Both the position numbers and the translations under genes were made by a program. The notes under the pieces were generated by a model, which saw only the letters and a list, made by a program, of their open reading frames with translations, had not been told where the DNA came from and searched no databases. A stretch of 64,000 nt of DNA, from assembly GCF_009712225.1 (NCBI RefSeq), contig NZ_WASP01000008.1:256529-320528 (forward strand), written 5' to 3'. Origin of the DNA: Desulfovibrio sp. (lineage in GTDB: Bacteria > Desulfobacterota > Desulfovibrionia > Desulfovibrionales > Desulfovibrionaceae). This document shows, one piece after another, positions 18,654 through 27,920 of this stretch. Each line of letters starts with the position of its first letter. The stretch's first letter is position 1.

Positions 18654-18708
18654 GCCAGTTGTGTTCTTTTTTGCACAAACTAACTCGGTTCCGGCAAGGA
18701 GAGTACCA

Positions 18709-19380
18709 GTGAACATCCTTATTTTTGGCCCCAACGGCAGCGGCAAAGGCACTCAGGGCGACCTGATCAAGCAGAAGTACAACCTCGCCCACATCGAATC
18801 CGGTGCCATCTTCCGTGAACACATCGGCGGCGGCACCGAGCTGGGCAAAAAGGCCAAGGCTTACATTGATCGCGGCGACCTCGTGCCCGACGACATCACC
18901 ATTCCCATGGTGCTCGAAACCCTGAAGACCAAGGGTCAGCAGGGCTGGTTGCTCGACGGCTTCCCCCGCAATACCGTGCAGGCCCAGAAGCTGTGGGACG
19001 CCCTTCAGAAAGAAGGCATGCAGCTTGATTACGTGGTTGAAATTCTGCTGCCCCGCGAAGTGGCCAAGAACCGCATCATGGGCCGCCGCCTCTGCAAGAA
19101 CAACAACAACCACCCCAACAATATCTTCATTGACGCCATCAAGCCCACCGGCGACGTATGCCGCGTCTGTGGCGGCGAACTCTCCTGCCGCTCTGACGAT
19201 CAGGACGAAGCCGCTATCGGCAAGCGCCACGACATTTACTACAATACCACCGACGGCACCCTGGCCGCCGCGTATTTCTACAAGGATCTGGCTGGCGCCG
19301 GCAAGACCAAGTATATCGAACTGAACGGCGAAGGCAGCATCGACTCCATCAAGGAAACCCTGCTTTCCAAGCTTGCCTAG
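18709..19380 (+). CDS. adk: Adenylate kinase, metal-binding LID type
   Basis: Catalyses ATP + AMP = 2 ADP, needed in sulfate reducers to recover the AMP released when sulfate is activated. The start is GTG at 18709, preceded by AAGGAGAG; the frame upstream of it is not coding-like. The 223-residue product has the P-loop Gly-Pro-Asn-Gly-Ser-Gly-Lys-Gly-Thr at 7-15 and an Asp-Gly-Phe-Pro-Arg segment at 83-87. The LID contains Cys129-X5-His135-X15-Cys151-X2-Cys154. That is the same spacing and numbering as the Zn/Co/Fe-binding site of D. gigas adenylate kinase, and differs from the four-cysteine sites of Gram-positive enzymes. Confidence 0.96.
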   Translation: MNILIFGPNGSGKGTQGDLIKQKYNLAHIESGAIFREHIGGGTELGKKAKAYIDRGDLVPDDITIPMVLETLKTKGQQGWLLDGFPRNTVQAQKLWDALQKEGMQLDYVVEILLPREVAKNRIMGRRLCKNNNNHPNNIFIDAIKPTGDVCRVCGGELSCRSDDQDEAAIGKRHDIYYNTTDGTLAAAYFYKDLAGAGKTKYIELNGEGSIDSIKETLLSKLA

Positions 19381-19456
19381 TCTGCTTTTTTGCGGTTGCA
19401 GCGTAGCCGTCTGCCCCTAGCGGGTTGCGGCTGGCAGCTACTGCAAACAGCCATAT

Positions 19457-19488
19457 GCAAGAGGCCCTGCCAGCGCGGGGCCTCTTGC
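19457..19488 (+). terminator. Terminator hairpin after adk
   Basis: GCAAGAGGCCC (19457-19467) pairs with GGGCCTCTTGC (19478-19488). The following sequence has only a weak T-run, so termination may be partial. Confidence 0.65.
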
Positions 19489-19929
19489 TGCATTTATAAG
19501 GGCAACAGCATCTGAGAAAAATGAATATTTACAGTCTGCAAGACGCATTTGTGAGCACAGCACATTTTAATTAAAAATTTTACCAACTAAATCATCAAGT
19601 TAAATTTATTTGCTGCACTACAGTAATTATTTGTTAATATCTATTGACAATATTTGAAAATCATTCATAAAGGCAAGAAAATTTCTTGCCACTGTTTTAG
19701 CACATTCTTTGTATTGCCATACCAATGATTCAGGCCATGCAGAAACATAATTTCAATCCCAGTTTCAGCCTGTGATGCAGATTATTGTTTTCCGCGTGCC
19801 TTGTAACAGTTCTTGTCATTTCGCAGATGCATCTTGCTATCGTGCGCACGATTGCTCTCCGGAGTATCCGGGGGGGCTTTAGCCTCAACTGCAAAGCCCT
19901 GTTCAGCACCGCACCATGGAAAATGAGAC
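19489..19929. other. AT-rich intergenic region
   Basis: No gene seen. About 19520-19680 is very AT-rich. A TGTTTTAGCACATTC element at 19693-19707 resembles the repeated AATTTTAGCATRTTA motif. This region is probably the control region for the diguanylate cyclase gene. I found no convincing promoter pair. Confidence 0.4.
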
Positions 19930-22173
19930 ATGTCAGAAATAGTCAAGCCATTGCTTTCTTTTGCAATTTTAGTGCTTCTCTTTCTTACGCCCATTTTCTT
20001 TATTCACGACTATGCTACCGACACCACATCAAACCTCTCGAGCAGCACCCTCACAAGACTGACTGAAGTCAACGCACGCGCCAGCAACAATTTTTATCAG
20101 ACCGTTCGTACCAACATGATGGAAATGAACGGCATGACAAAGTATCTGGCTCAGCAGAACGGCAGCGCCAGCAAGGAAGACGTGCTTGCCGTCGCCCCAC
20201 TTTTCTACGCGCACGGGGTACGGCGCTTCAGCATCGTTGACATTTGGGGCAAGGGCTATGACGGCAGCGGCGCGCCGGTTGATTTCAGCCAGGATACCGT
20301 TTTTCTGCTGGCCAGGGAGGGCAAGACCCACATAGACACAGCCTGTGACAACAGCAGGCAGCGGCTTTTGATCGTGGCCAACCCTCTGGTGGTGCAGGGC
20401 AGGATCAAGGCTGTCATCATCAGCGAATTTCCCGCCGAGGCCATAGAGACCAATATTGAAACCTGGGCCTTTGGCAACAATACATACAATCTGGTTATCA
20501 ATGCCGCGGGCGAGCCCGTGTTTCAGGCTCCCCCGCCTGGTAAAACCATGGAGAGCCTTTTCCCCTCCTTTTCCGCAGGAGGTCTGCCGCCTGAAGTCAC
20601 GGCCCGGCTAAAACAGGAGCTTGAGGAATCGCCGCAAACCTCCATGGCTTTTTCTGACAGCAGCCTGGGCCTGTATGTGGCGACCAGCCCAATAGAGCGG
20701 TTTGGCTGGCGCCTGGTGTCGCTTGTTCCCCAGGGCGTGGGTAATGCGGCGGTTTCCAAACAAACGCTTATCACCAACGAGCTGGTGTGGCGTCTGGCCG
20801 TGCTGGCGGGTATAATAATTACCTTTGTGCTGCTGCTTGAGCGCAACTCTTCGCGCAAACTGCGCCGTCAGCAAGAGGATTACCGCACGATCATTGCCAG
20901 CATTTCTGGCGGTGTACTCAAATTTTTTGGCCCAGACGGCACGTTTCTTTTCATCAGCCCCAACTACAAAAAAATGCTCGGCTTTACCGATGCGGAATTT
21001 GAAAAAAAATACGGCAACAGCTTTGCGGCCACCATTTATGAGCAGGATCGTGAAGCCACGCTGCGCATCATGCGCAGGCAGATTAAGAACGAGCAACCCA
21101 TTGATGTGGAATACAGAACCCGCGCCAAGTCTGGCGCCCTGATCTGGCTGTACCACAAGGGGGCCGAGGTTCGAATCGAGCACGGTCGTTCATACATCCA
21201 GAGCATTGTTTTTGATATCACCAACAACAAGGAAGCCGCGCTTTCCAAACGCATATCCGACGAGCGCCACCAGTTTATTCTGGAACAGCACGACATCAAT
21301 ATTTTTGAGCAGAATCTTGTCAGCGGCTATTTTTCCTGTTCGCCGCAGTGGCTGCGCACCTTTGGATCGGTTTTCAACATACTGGAAACAGACACGGCCA
21401 TTCCGCTGTTTCCCGATGACATGGAGCGCCTGCTTGCATTCCAGAAGGAAGTGCGGCTTGCGCCCCACCAGCACAAGTGCACGGTCGAGGTTCGCCTGCG
21501 CGCCGCCGGTGGCGAGTACCGCTGGTTTCGCGTTGAGGCCTCAAGCATTGCCAATTCACAGGGCACCCCCATCTACGCCATAGGCATCATTACCGACATA
21601 AACCAGCAAAAATCGCTGGAACTGCAACTGCGCACGCAGGCAACCCGCGACAGCGGCACGGGCATGCGAAACAAGATGAGTACCGAAAAAGCCGTTTCGC
21701 AGTTTCTGGAAACGCACGAATCTCCCCTGCCGCAAATGTACGCCATGTTCATGATCGACTTTGACAACTTCAAAGGCATCAACGACCGCTTTGGTCACGC
21801 CATGGGCGACAAGGCCATTTTTGACATGGCCCAGATCATTCGCCGGAACTTCCGTGGCGTTGATATTGTGGGCCGTGTGGGCGGCGACGAATTTCTGGTT
21901 TTCTGCACCGAAAAAATGTCACTGCACGCCATCCGTGAGCGGGCGTTCACCCTTGTGGAGCAGTTGCGCACAGAGTGCAGCGACCAGCATTCGTGCCTTA
22001 CCATCACCGCCAGTGTGGGTGTATCGTGCTGTCCCAGAGACGGCACCACCTACGAAGAACTGTTCAACAAGGCAGACAAGGCCACCTATGCGGCCAAAAA
22101 AATGGGGCGCAACAGATGCATATTTTACAGGGAAATGAACGAGAGCACCCCAAAGGACACGCCGGTTCAGTAA
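19930..22173 (+). CDS. Membrane diguanylate cyclase with sensor, PAS and GGDEF domains
   Basis: Predicted to make cyclic di-GMP in response to an extracytoplasmic signal. The 747-residue product has a membrane helix at 7-25, a periplasmic Cache-like sensor region (about 30-285), and a second helix near 286-307. Two PAS-type domains follow (about 318-435 and 445-570, each ending in a PAC-like segment), then a GGDEF domain (about 580-740). The signature Gly-Gly-Asp-Glu-Phe is intact at 651-655 and is preceded five residues earlier by Arg-Gly-Val-Asp, an RxxD product-inhibition site, so the enzyme is likely active and feedback-controlled. There is no EAL domain. A convergent serine-hydrolase gene follows across a shared terminator. 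Confidence 0.92.
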   Translation: MSEIVKPLLSFAILVLLFLTPIFFIHDYATDTTSNLSSSTLTRLTEVNARASNNFYQTVRTNMMEMNGMTKYLAQQNGSASKEDVLAVAPLFYAHGVRRFSIVDIWGKGYDGSGAPVDFSQDTVFLLAREGKTHIDTACDNSRQRLLIVANPLVVQGRIKAVIISEFPAEAIETNIETWAFGNNTYNLVINAAGEPVFQAPPPGKTMESLFPSFSAGGLPPEVTARLKQELEESPQTSMAFSDSSLGLYVATSPIERFGWRLVSLVPQGVGNAAVSKQTLITNELVWRLAVLAGIIITFVLLLERNSSRKLRRQQEDYRTIIASISGGVLKFFGPDGTFLFISPNYKKMLGFTDAEFEKKYGNSFAATIYEQDREATLRIMRRQIKNEQPIDVEYRTRAKSGALIWLYHKGAEVRIEHGRSYIQSIVFDITNNKEAALSKRISDERHQFILEQHDINIFEQNLVSGYFSCSPQWLRTFGSVFNILETDTAIPLFPDDMERLLAFQKEVRLAPHQHKCTVEVRLRAAGGEYRWFRVEASSIANSQGTPIYAIGIITDINQQKSLELQLRTQATRDSGTGMRNKMSTEKAVSQFLETHESPLPQMYAMFMIDFDNFKGINDRFGHAMGDKAIFDMAQIIRRNFRGVDIVGRVGGDEFLVFCTEKMSLHAIRERAFTLVEQLRTECSDQHSCLTITASVGVSCCPRDGTTYEELFNKADKATYAAKKMGRNRCIFYREMNESTPKDTPVQ

Positions 22174-22193
22174 CATGACCATCGCGCACACAA

Positions 22194-22226
22194 AAAAGGC
22201 GGCTGTTGCAACAACAGCCGCCTTTT
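22194..22226. terminator. Bidirectional intrinsic terminator
   Basis: A perfect 15-bp inverted repeat (22194-22208 with 22212-22226) with a three-base loop, carrying A4 and T4 at its ends, between convergent genes. Confidence 0.9.
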
Positions 22227-22271
22227 GCATTTTGGTCAGTGACTCAGAAAGTATCGTTCTGCACTTTACCC

Positions 22272-23459
22272 CTATTGGGCGCTACCCGCACCGCTCTGCC
22301 GGATTGCATTGAGAATTTCAGCTCCCAGAGCAATGGCATGCGAAATGCCCTTTTCATTGTTCACGCTGACCGCCACGGCGTAGCCTGTCTGCCGGTCATA
22401 AAAAAAGGCCGTACCAAAACCCGGGAATGAGCCAAGCTTGCCGATCAGGTCTATCCTGGGCTGGTCAAACAAAAAGAGCGTGCAGCCGTCAAGCTCGCTG
22501 CCGCGATAGTGATCGTTCTTGGATGTAGACACCGCTTCCTTGCCATCAGGCAACACCAACGGTTTGAGCGGCAGGGTTTCCAGCACATTGTTTTTCAGCA
22601 ACCGGTCAATATTCACCAGGCGCACCACATCATCGGGCGCGGCTTCCAGATTGCCCGTGCCCATGGCAATGGCAATGCTAGCGGGCATGGGCAGCTGCAT
22701 TTCGCCATTGCTGCCGCTATATCCCTCGACAAGGCGGGGCACGACAGCCCCGTCAACGCCAACAAGCAGCGTCTTCATGCCCAGACGGTCAACAAACAGC
22801 TCGCGTATCTGATCGGCAAAGGAGTTCCCGGTGATTTTTTCGGCAATGACAGCAAGCATGAGAAAGCCGGTATTGCAGTAGAGCTGCCGTGTGCCGGGGC
22901 GGAACAGGGGGGGCTGCTTTGCCACCATGCCAATCAGGTCTTCCGGTGACCAGTAGTGGGCCATATTCTGCTGTACAGCGGGCAGGGCGAGCATTTCGGG
23001 TATGCCCGAAGTGTGCTCAAGCAGATTGCGCACCGTAATGGCCTTACCATTGGGATATGTGGGGAAAAACTGGCTTATGGGCGTATCGTAGCTCAGCCTG
23101 CCCTCTTCAATAAGCCTGTGGATAAGTGTGCCAGTGAACACCTTGGTGACCGAACCAATTTTAAACCGCGATGCGGCAGTCACTGGCGTGGGGTTTTCCA
23201 GCGAGGCAGTCCCAAAGGCGGCATTTATGGGGGCATCCTGCCCATGACGCAACACCGCCACAGAAAGACCCGGAACATCCGGGCTGGCGGCCTGTTTGGC
23301 ACCAAGGTTCATCACAATGCCGCGCACGCTGCCGGTCTCGTGCTGTTTTTTACCGGCACAGGCAGTGAGCAGCAGGCATGCCATGCACAGCACAACAGCC
23401 AGATGGCCAAACCGGGGCTTGAAACCAGGGCGGATCAGAATCGGGCAGGTGCGGATCAT
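22272..23459 (-). CDS. Beta-lactamase-family serine hydrolase, lipoprotein
   Basis: A 395-residue exported serine hydrolase of the class C beta-lactamase / D-alanyl-D-alanine peptidase / esterase group. The N-terminus has a hydrophobic stretch ending in a lipobox Leu-Thr-Ala-Cys (Cys34), so it is likely lipid-anchored. The catalytic Ser-x-x-Lys appears as Ser-Val-Thr-Lys near residue 102 and the Tyr-x-Asn as Tyr-Cys-Asn near 194. The third motif is not a clear Lys-Thr-Gly or His-x-Gly. Residue patterns fit penicillin-binding-like esterases rather than a resistance enzyme. It lies 176 bases after the glycogen operon, beyond a hairpin, so it is probably separate. Confidence 0.83.
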   Translation of the reverse strand: MIRTCPILIRPGFKPRFGHLAVVLCMACLLLTACAGKKQHETGSVRGIVMNLGAKQAASPDVPGLSVAVLRHGQDAPINAAFGTASLENPTPVTAASRFKIGSVTKVFTGTLIHRLIEEGRLSYDTPISQFFPTYPNGKAITVRNLLEHTSGIPEMLALPAVQQNMAHYWSPEDLIGMVAKQPPLFRPGTRQLYCNTGFLMLAVIAEKITGNSFADQIRELFVDRLGMKTLLVGVDGAVVPRLVEGYSGSNGEMQLPMPASIAIAMGTGNLEAAPDDVVRLVNIDRLLKNNVLETLPLKPLVLPDGKEAVSTSKNDHYRGSELDGCTLFLFDQPRIDLIGKLGSFPGFGTAFFYDRQTGYAVAVSVNNEKGISHAIALGAEILNAIRQSGAGSAQ

Positions 23460-23570
23460 GCTTTTCCCCCAAAGTTGCGGTGCAGGTCGCGCAACAATTG
23501 ACGCGCCTGGTTACGGGCATATTTGGCAAGCTTATGACATGGTACAAACATTGGCAACGAGCAGGCAGGC

Positions 23571-23600
23571 AAAGCGCCCGGCATCAACGATGCCGGGCGC
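23571..23600 (-). terminator. Hairpin ending the glycogen operon
   Basis: A perfect 12-bp inverted repeat (23574-23585 with 23589-23600). Read leftward it is followed only by TTTGCC, a weak T-tract, so some read-through into the serine hydrolase gene is possible. Confidence 0.6.
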
Positions 23601-23635
23601 TGTGAAACAGGGCAGCTCCCCAGCGGGACGGGGTG

Positions 23636-26600
23636 CTACGCCCAGAGAATAAGGTCTGTCTCCAGCGGCGAAGCCTGGGCCGGATGCACGGGCATGATGC
23701 GCACGCCGTACCGGTAATGACCGCTGAATGTGGGAATGTAGGTGGCGATATAGCGCATGCCGTTCTGGTCCCTGTCGCCACCGCGTGGCTCAAGACGCAG
23801 GATTTCGGGCTTTTCGCGGAAGCTGCCATTGGGCAGCGCCCTGCCTATGACAAGCTGCACCAGCACTTCATCGGCCTGCATATCGCCAAGCTGCAGGCGC
23901 AGCTGAACGCTCACGGGTTCGCCGCAGGTCATGGTATTTCCTTCAATACCGCTGATGGCCAGCTCATCCACCTTCAGTGTGCAGAAACGTGACGGCAGGC
24001 TGTTTTGCCAGCCAGCCAGCGCGCGGCATGCCTCCCAGTTGTTTTCACGCAGCATGTTGCGCCGCTGCGCGGCCCGCAGGTAAAACTGCCGGATATAATC
24101 GGTAAGCATGCGGTTACTGCTGTACATGGCCGTAAGACTTTTGAACGACCGCTTGGAGGTGTTTATCCATTCCTGCGGCAGGTCAGACTCGTTGCGCTCA
24201 AAATACAGAGGCACCACGGCAGTCTCCAGCAGCGAATACAGCGCTTCGGCATCGGCATAGTCATTCTGCTCGCTGCTGGGCAATTCGTTGGAAACCACGG
24301 GGCCGATAGTCCAGCCGTTCTGCCGGTTGTAGCCTTCGCACCACCAGCCGTCTGAAATACTCAGGTTGATGCCGCCGTTGACCGGCAGCTTCATGCCGCT
24401 GGTGCCCGAGGCCTCGTGTGGGCGCCGTGGTGTGTTAAGCCACACGTCGCAGCCCTGGGCCATGATACGTGAGACAGACAGACTGTAGTTTTCGATAAAA
24501 AAGATACGGCCCAAAAACCGCTCGTCGCGGCACATGCGCAGCACTTCCTGAATCAGGTTGATGCCAGCCTCGTCGGCAGGGTGCGCCTTGCCCGAGAAAA
24601 CCAGCACAACCGGGCGGCTGGGGTTGTTGAGAATCTTGGCCAGCCTGTCGGGGTCTGCAAAAATGAGCGTGGCCCGCTTGTAGGGAGCAAACCGGCGGGC
24701 AAAGCCAATAATCAACGTATCTGGCCTGAGCATGGATTCCATGCGCTTGCGATCGTCTGAAGGCAACCGGTATTTCTGGATAAACTCAGGTATGCGGCGG
24801 CGCAGGTCGTCGAGCAGGGCTTCTTTCTGGTGCATACGGGCCGCCCAGTAGGCCTCGTCGGGTATCTGGTCCACCTTGTCCCATACGCCAGCGCCTGGAG
24901 GAGCCTGCATCCAGCCAGAGCCGAGATACTGGCGCAGCAGCTCGTTCATCCAGCTGCCCACATACGAGGGCACATGAATGCCGTTGGTCACGTGGCCGAT
25001 GGGGGTTTCGGCCACCGGCAGGCTCTTCCACAGGTTGTTCCACATATGGCGCGAAACAACTCCGTGCAGGCGGCTCACGCCATTGGCCCAGCACGAATGC
25101 CGCAGGGCCAGTACTGTCATTTCAAAGGCATTGCTGTTGCCGCCCTCAATCTGTCCGAGCTGCACAAACTGCTGCCACGATATGCCCAGATTGGCCGCAA
25201 TACCGCCAAAATACCGCTCCATGAGCTCAAGCGAAAAAGATTCATTGCCTGCGGGCACGGGAGTGTGGGTGGTGAACACTGTATTGGAACGCACCCGCAC
25301 CGTAGCCTCGGCATAGTTCATGCCCATGCTCAGGCATTCCTGCATGCGCTCCATGGCCATGAAGGCCGAATGCCCCTCATTCATATGGAACACACTGGGC
25401 TTTATGCGCAGTGTGCGCAGCAGGCGCATGCCGCCCATGCCCAGCAGCATTTCCTGCAGCAGGCGCACCTCGCGGTTGGCCTCATACAGTTTGTCGGTAA
25501 TACGGCGGTCTTCATCGGTATTGCGGCGCGTGTCGGTATCCATGAGGTACAGGGCTATGCGGCCCACAGCCAGCTTCCATACCCGCGCGAACAGCAGTCG
25601 CCCCGGCAGCTCAAGCTGCACATACACCGGCTGATTGTCAGCATCGTAGACCATCGAGATGGGCAGCAGCGCAAAGTTGTTTATGGGATACTGCGCCACC
25701 TGCCGCCCTTCGGAATCTATATCCTGCCGGAAGTAGCCGTTTTTGTACAAAAGTCCCACGCCCACAAGGGGTATGGCCATGTCTGAAGCCGATTTGAGAT
25801 GATCGCCCGAAAGAACGCCCAGCCCACCGGAATAAATTGGTATGGACTCGTTCAAACCGTATTCGGTAGAAAAATAGGCAATGGGCGCTTCTGGCGTCAC
25901 ATCTGCGCTCAAGGAGCGGATAGGCTCTTCCATGTAGGCGTCAAACTTGGCGACCACCTCGCGGTAAAGACTCATGTAGTCTTCGTTGTCCAGCAGGTCC
26001 TTGAAACGCTCGGGCGCGGCCTGTTCAAGCATCTGCAAGGGGTTACGCCAGGTTTCCCACTGCGCGGGGTTGAGAGCCATGAACAGGGCCTTGGCCTTGT
26101 CGTGCCAGCACCACCACACGTTGCGGGCAATGTCGCGCAACCGTGACAGCTCTTCGGGCACTTCCGCCACGGCCATGATGGGCCGCAAGAATGGCGTGGT
26201 GGAACAAGAGGTGGAAAGCACACGCGCCAGCGCCACATGTCCGGCGTCGTAATTTACCCGGCTGGCGGCCTTTTTGAGTGCCATGGTAAATGCCGTGATG
26301 TAATTCTCAAAAAAGAACTGCCACGATGTTTTTTCGGCCAGCGCACGGGCCTCTGCCCGCCACAGGGGCAGGTTGTCCACCGCGCAGGTGGCCGCCAGCA
26401 TCAGGTGGTCATGAAGCACCGTGGCGCTCTGTTCAAGATTCATGCCCCGGCGCAGCATGACGCACACGCCGTTATGCGGCGACGAGCTTTCCTTGAGCTG
26501 TTCCTTGGCCCACATGCCAAAACCGGAAAGATCGGTGGTAAGCGTGGGCACTGCCCAGGCCGCGCTTTCCTGCGGGGTATAGCCCCAGGGCTCGTACCAC

Positions 26601-27892
26601 GAGGGGAAGCAACCCACGTCACACGAAGACATGACTTCATCATACTGCATGTTCAAAAAGCCATCGTCCCCGTTGAGCATGGCAGGCACAAAGATGACCT
26701 TGATCTTGTTTTCCGGCCGGTTGTTGAGCCCCAGACGGCGACAGGCGTTGATGATGGGGTCCTGCGGGGCATTCCAGGCAAAATGGGTACAGATAAAGGG
26801 CTGACCGTTGTCGTCCGCGCCGGGTTCGCCTGAAACGGCGGCCGTGTTTACGCCCGTGTGGCCGCCCATCACAAGACACAGCGCCAGAACAGACGCATCT
26901 GTACCTGCCAGACTCTGCTCCATGCGGGCAAGGGCCTCAAGGAAGATATCAACGCCCTTGTTGTGCATTTCGTAGCGGCCAGAAATGGCAAAAATACGGG
27001 TGGTTGCGGGCAGCTCGCAACGCAGGAAGCGGTTGGCCGCCTCCATAATGCGCGCCCTGCGCGCCTCGGGTAACGCACGGTCAACCGAATAGTCGGGCAC
27101 AACCCGCATATCCAGACCGTTGGTGGTGATAACATCGGGCTGGCGGCCCAGCAAAACTGTGGATTCTTCACCGGTTATGGGGCTCACCGTGGTAAAAACG
27201 TCTGCCTCGCGCGCGGTTGCGCCCTCAAGCGACCACTTGGCCGTGATATTAAGGGCTGCGGCCTCGTTGGCCGGGTTGATGTTGCGCAGGTTTGAATAGA
27301 TGTCGCGCCCGGTACCGGCCATGGCCCGGCCAAGCATGGTGGCGTGGGTGGTAAAGACAGTGCCTATGCCGGGCGCAAGTTTTTTGAGCGCCAGCAGGCC
27401 TGCGCCGCACATCCACTCGTGGAACAGGGCCACGCTGCGCCCTTCCATGGGTTCCACGCGGCTCTCGTGTATGGCGGCAATAACCGCGCCGCAGGCCGTG
27501 GCAAACATGACAGGCTCAATGTAATCCCAGCCGCCAGAGAGCGAATCCACGCCATACCCCTTCCACAGGTCGTACAACAGCTGGTTGCTTGAATACCTTT
27601 TGGCAAAATCGACAAGAATCACCTTGGGCCTGCCGGGTATGTTCCAGCGGCCCATGCGACATTTGAGATCCCTGGTGGCAAAGGCCATTTTAAGGGAATC
27701 CCACACGCTTTCGTCCGTTTCTTCAAAACCCGGATTTTCGGCAAGGGAAGGGCCCAGAAAAAAATAATCCTCTCCAAACTGCTCCACTGCCTGCAAGGCC
27801 TTGCTGCTTACAACCGAATAGATGCCGCCCACCTTGTTGCAGACTTCCCAGCTGACCTCAAAAAGAGTGACCGTATTATTTTCAAAATTCAT
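23636..27892 (-). CDS. Fused glycogen synthase (GT3) - alpha-glucan phosphorylase (GT35)
   Basis: A single 1418-residue polypeptide joins two opposing glycogen enzymes. Residues 1-560 look like a eukaryote-type GT3 glycogen synthase: Leu-Phe-Glu-Val-Ser-Trp-Glu-Val-x-Asn-Lys-Val-Gly-Gly-Ile-Tyr at 10-25, His-Glu-Trp-Met-x-Gly-x-Gly, Thr-Thr-His-Ala-Thr-x-Leu-Gly-Arg, and Tyr-Glu-Pro-Trp-Gly-Tyr-Thr-Pro near 435. From about 580 comes a GT35 phosphorylase of the shorter Thermotoga AgpA type, with Glu-Ala-Ser-Gly-Thr-Ser-Gly-Met-Lys near 1160-1168, whose lysine would hold pyridoxal phosphate. The last 80 residues form an extra beta domain. It is the final gene of the glycogen operon, 28 bases after the GH57 gene. 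No frameshift joins the halves. Confidence 0.9.
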   Translation of the reverse strand: MNFENNTVTLFEVSWEVCNKVGGIYSVVSSKALQAVEQFGEDYFFLGPSLAENPGFEETDESVWDSLKMAFATRDLKCRMGRWNIPGRPKVILVDFAKRYSSNQLLYDLWKGYGVDSLSGGWDYIEPVMFATACGAVIAAIHESRVEPMEGRSVALFHEWMCGAGLLALKKLAPGIGTVFTTHATMLGRAMAGTGRDIYSNLRNINPANEAAALNITAKWSLEGATAREADVFTTVSPITGEESTVLLGRQPDVITTNGLDMRVVPDYSVDRALPEARRARIMEAANRFLRCELPATTRIFAISGRYEMHNKGVDIFLEALARMEQSLAGTDASVLALCLVMGGHTGVNTAAVSGEPGADDNGQPFICTHFAWNAPQDPIINACRRLGLNNRPENKIKVIFVPAMLNGDDGFLNMQYDEVMSSCDVGCFPSWYEPWGYTPQESAAWAVPTLTTDLSGFGMWAKEQLKESSSPHNGVCVMLRRGMNLEQSATVLHDHLMLAATCAVDNLPLWRAEARALAEKTSWQFFFENYITAFTMALKKAASRVNYDAGHVALARVLSTSCSTTPFLRPIMAVAEVPEELSRLRDIARNVWWCWHDKAKALFMALNPAQWETWRNPLQMLEQAAPERFKDLLDNEDYMSLYREVVAKFDAYMEEPIRSLSADVTPEAPIAYFSTEYGLNESIPIYSGGLGVLSGDHLKSASDMAIPLVGVGLLYKNGYFRQDIDSEGRQVAQYPINNFALLPISMVYDADNQPVYVQLELPGRLLFARVWKLAVGRIALYLMDTDTRRNTDEDRRITDKLYEANREVRLLQEMLLGMGGMRLLRTLRIKPSVFHMNEGHSAFMAMERMQECLSMGMNYAEATVRVRSNTVFTTHTPVPAGNESFSLELMERYFGGIAANLGISWQQFVQLGQIEGGNSNAFEMTVLALRHSCWANGVSRLHGVVSRHMWNNLWKSLPVAETPIGHVTNGIHVPSYVGSWMNELLRQYLGSGWMQAPPGAGVWDKVDQIPDEAYWAARMHQKEALLDDLRRRIPEFIQKYRLPSDDRKRMESMLRPDTLIIGFARRFAPYKRATLIFADPDRLAKILNNPSRPVVLVFSGKAHPADEAGINLIQEVLRMCRDERFLGRIFFIENYSLSVSRIMAQGCDVWLNTPRRPHEASGTSGMKLPVNGGINLSISDGWWCEGYNRQNGWTIGPVVSNELPSSEQNDYADAEALYSLLETAVVPLYFERNESDLPQEWINTSKRSFKSLTAMYSSNRMLTDYIRQFYLRAAQRRNMLRENNWEACRALAGWQNSLPSRFCTLKVDELAISGIEGNTMTCGEPVSVQLRLQLGDMQADEVLVQLVIGRALPNGSFREKPEILRLEPRGGDRDQNGMRYIATYIPTFSGHYRYGVRIMPVHPAQASPLETDLILWA

Positions 27893-27920
27893 GGTGTCTC
27901 CTTATGGAAATGCCATTCAA

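Noticed and set aside
26858-27073. Possible frameshift joining the two halves of the glycogen enzyme
   Set aside because: The 1418-codon frame is continuous and both halves lie in the same frame, so the fusion is real at sequence level.
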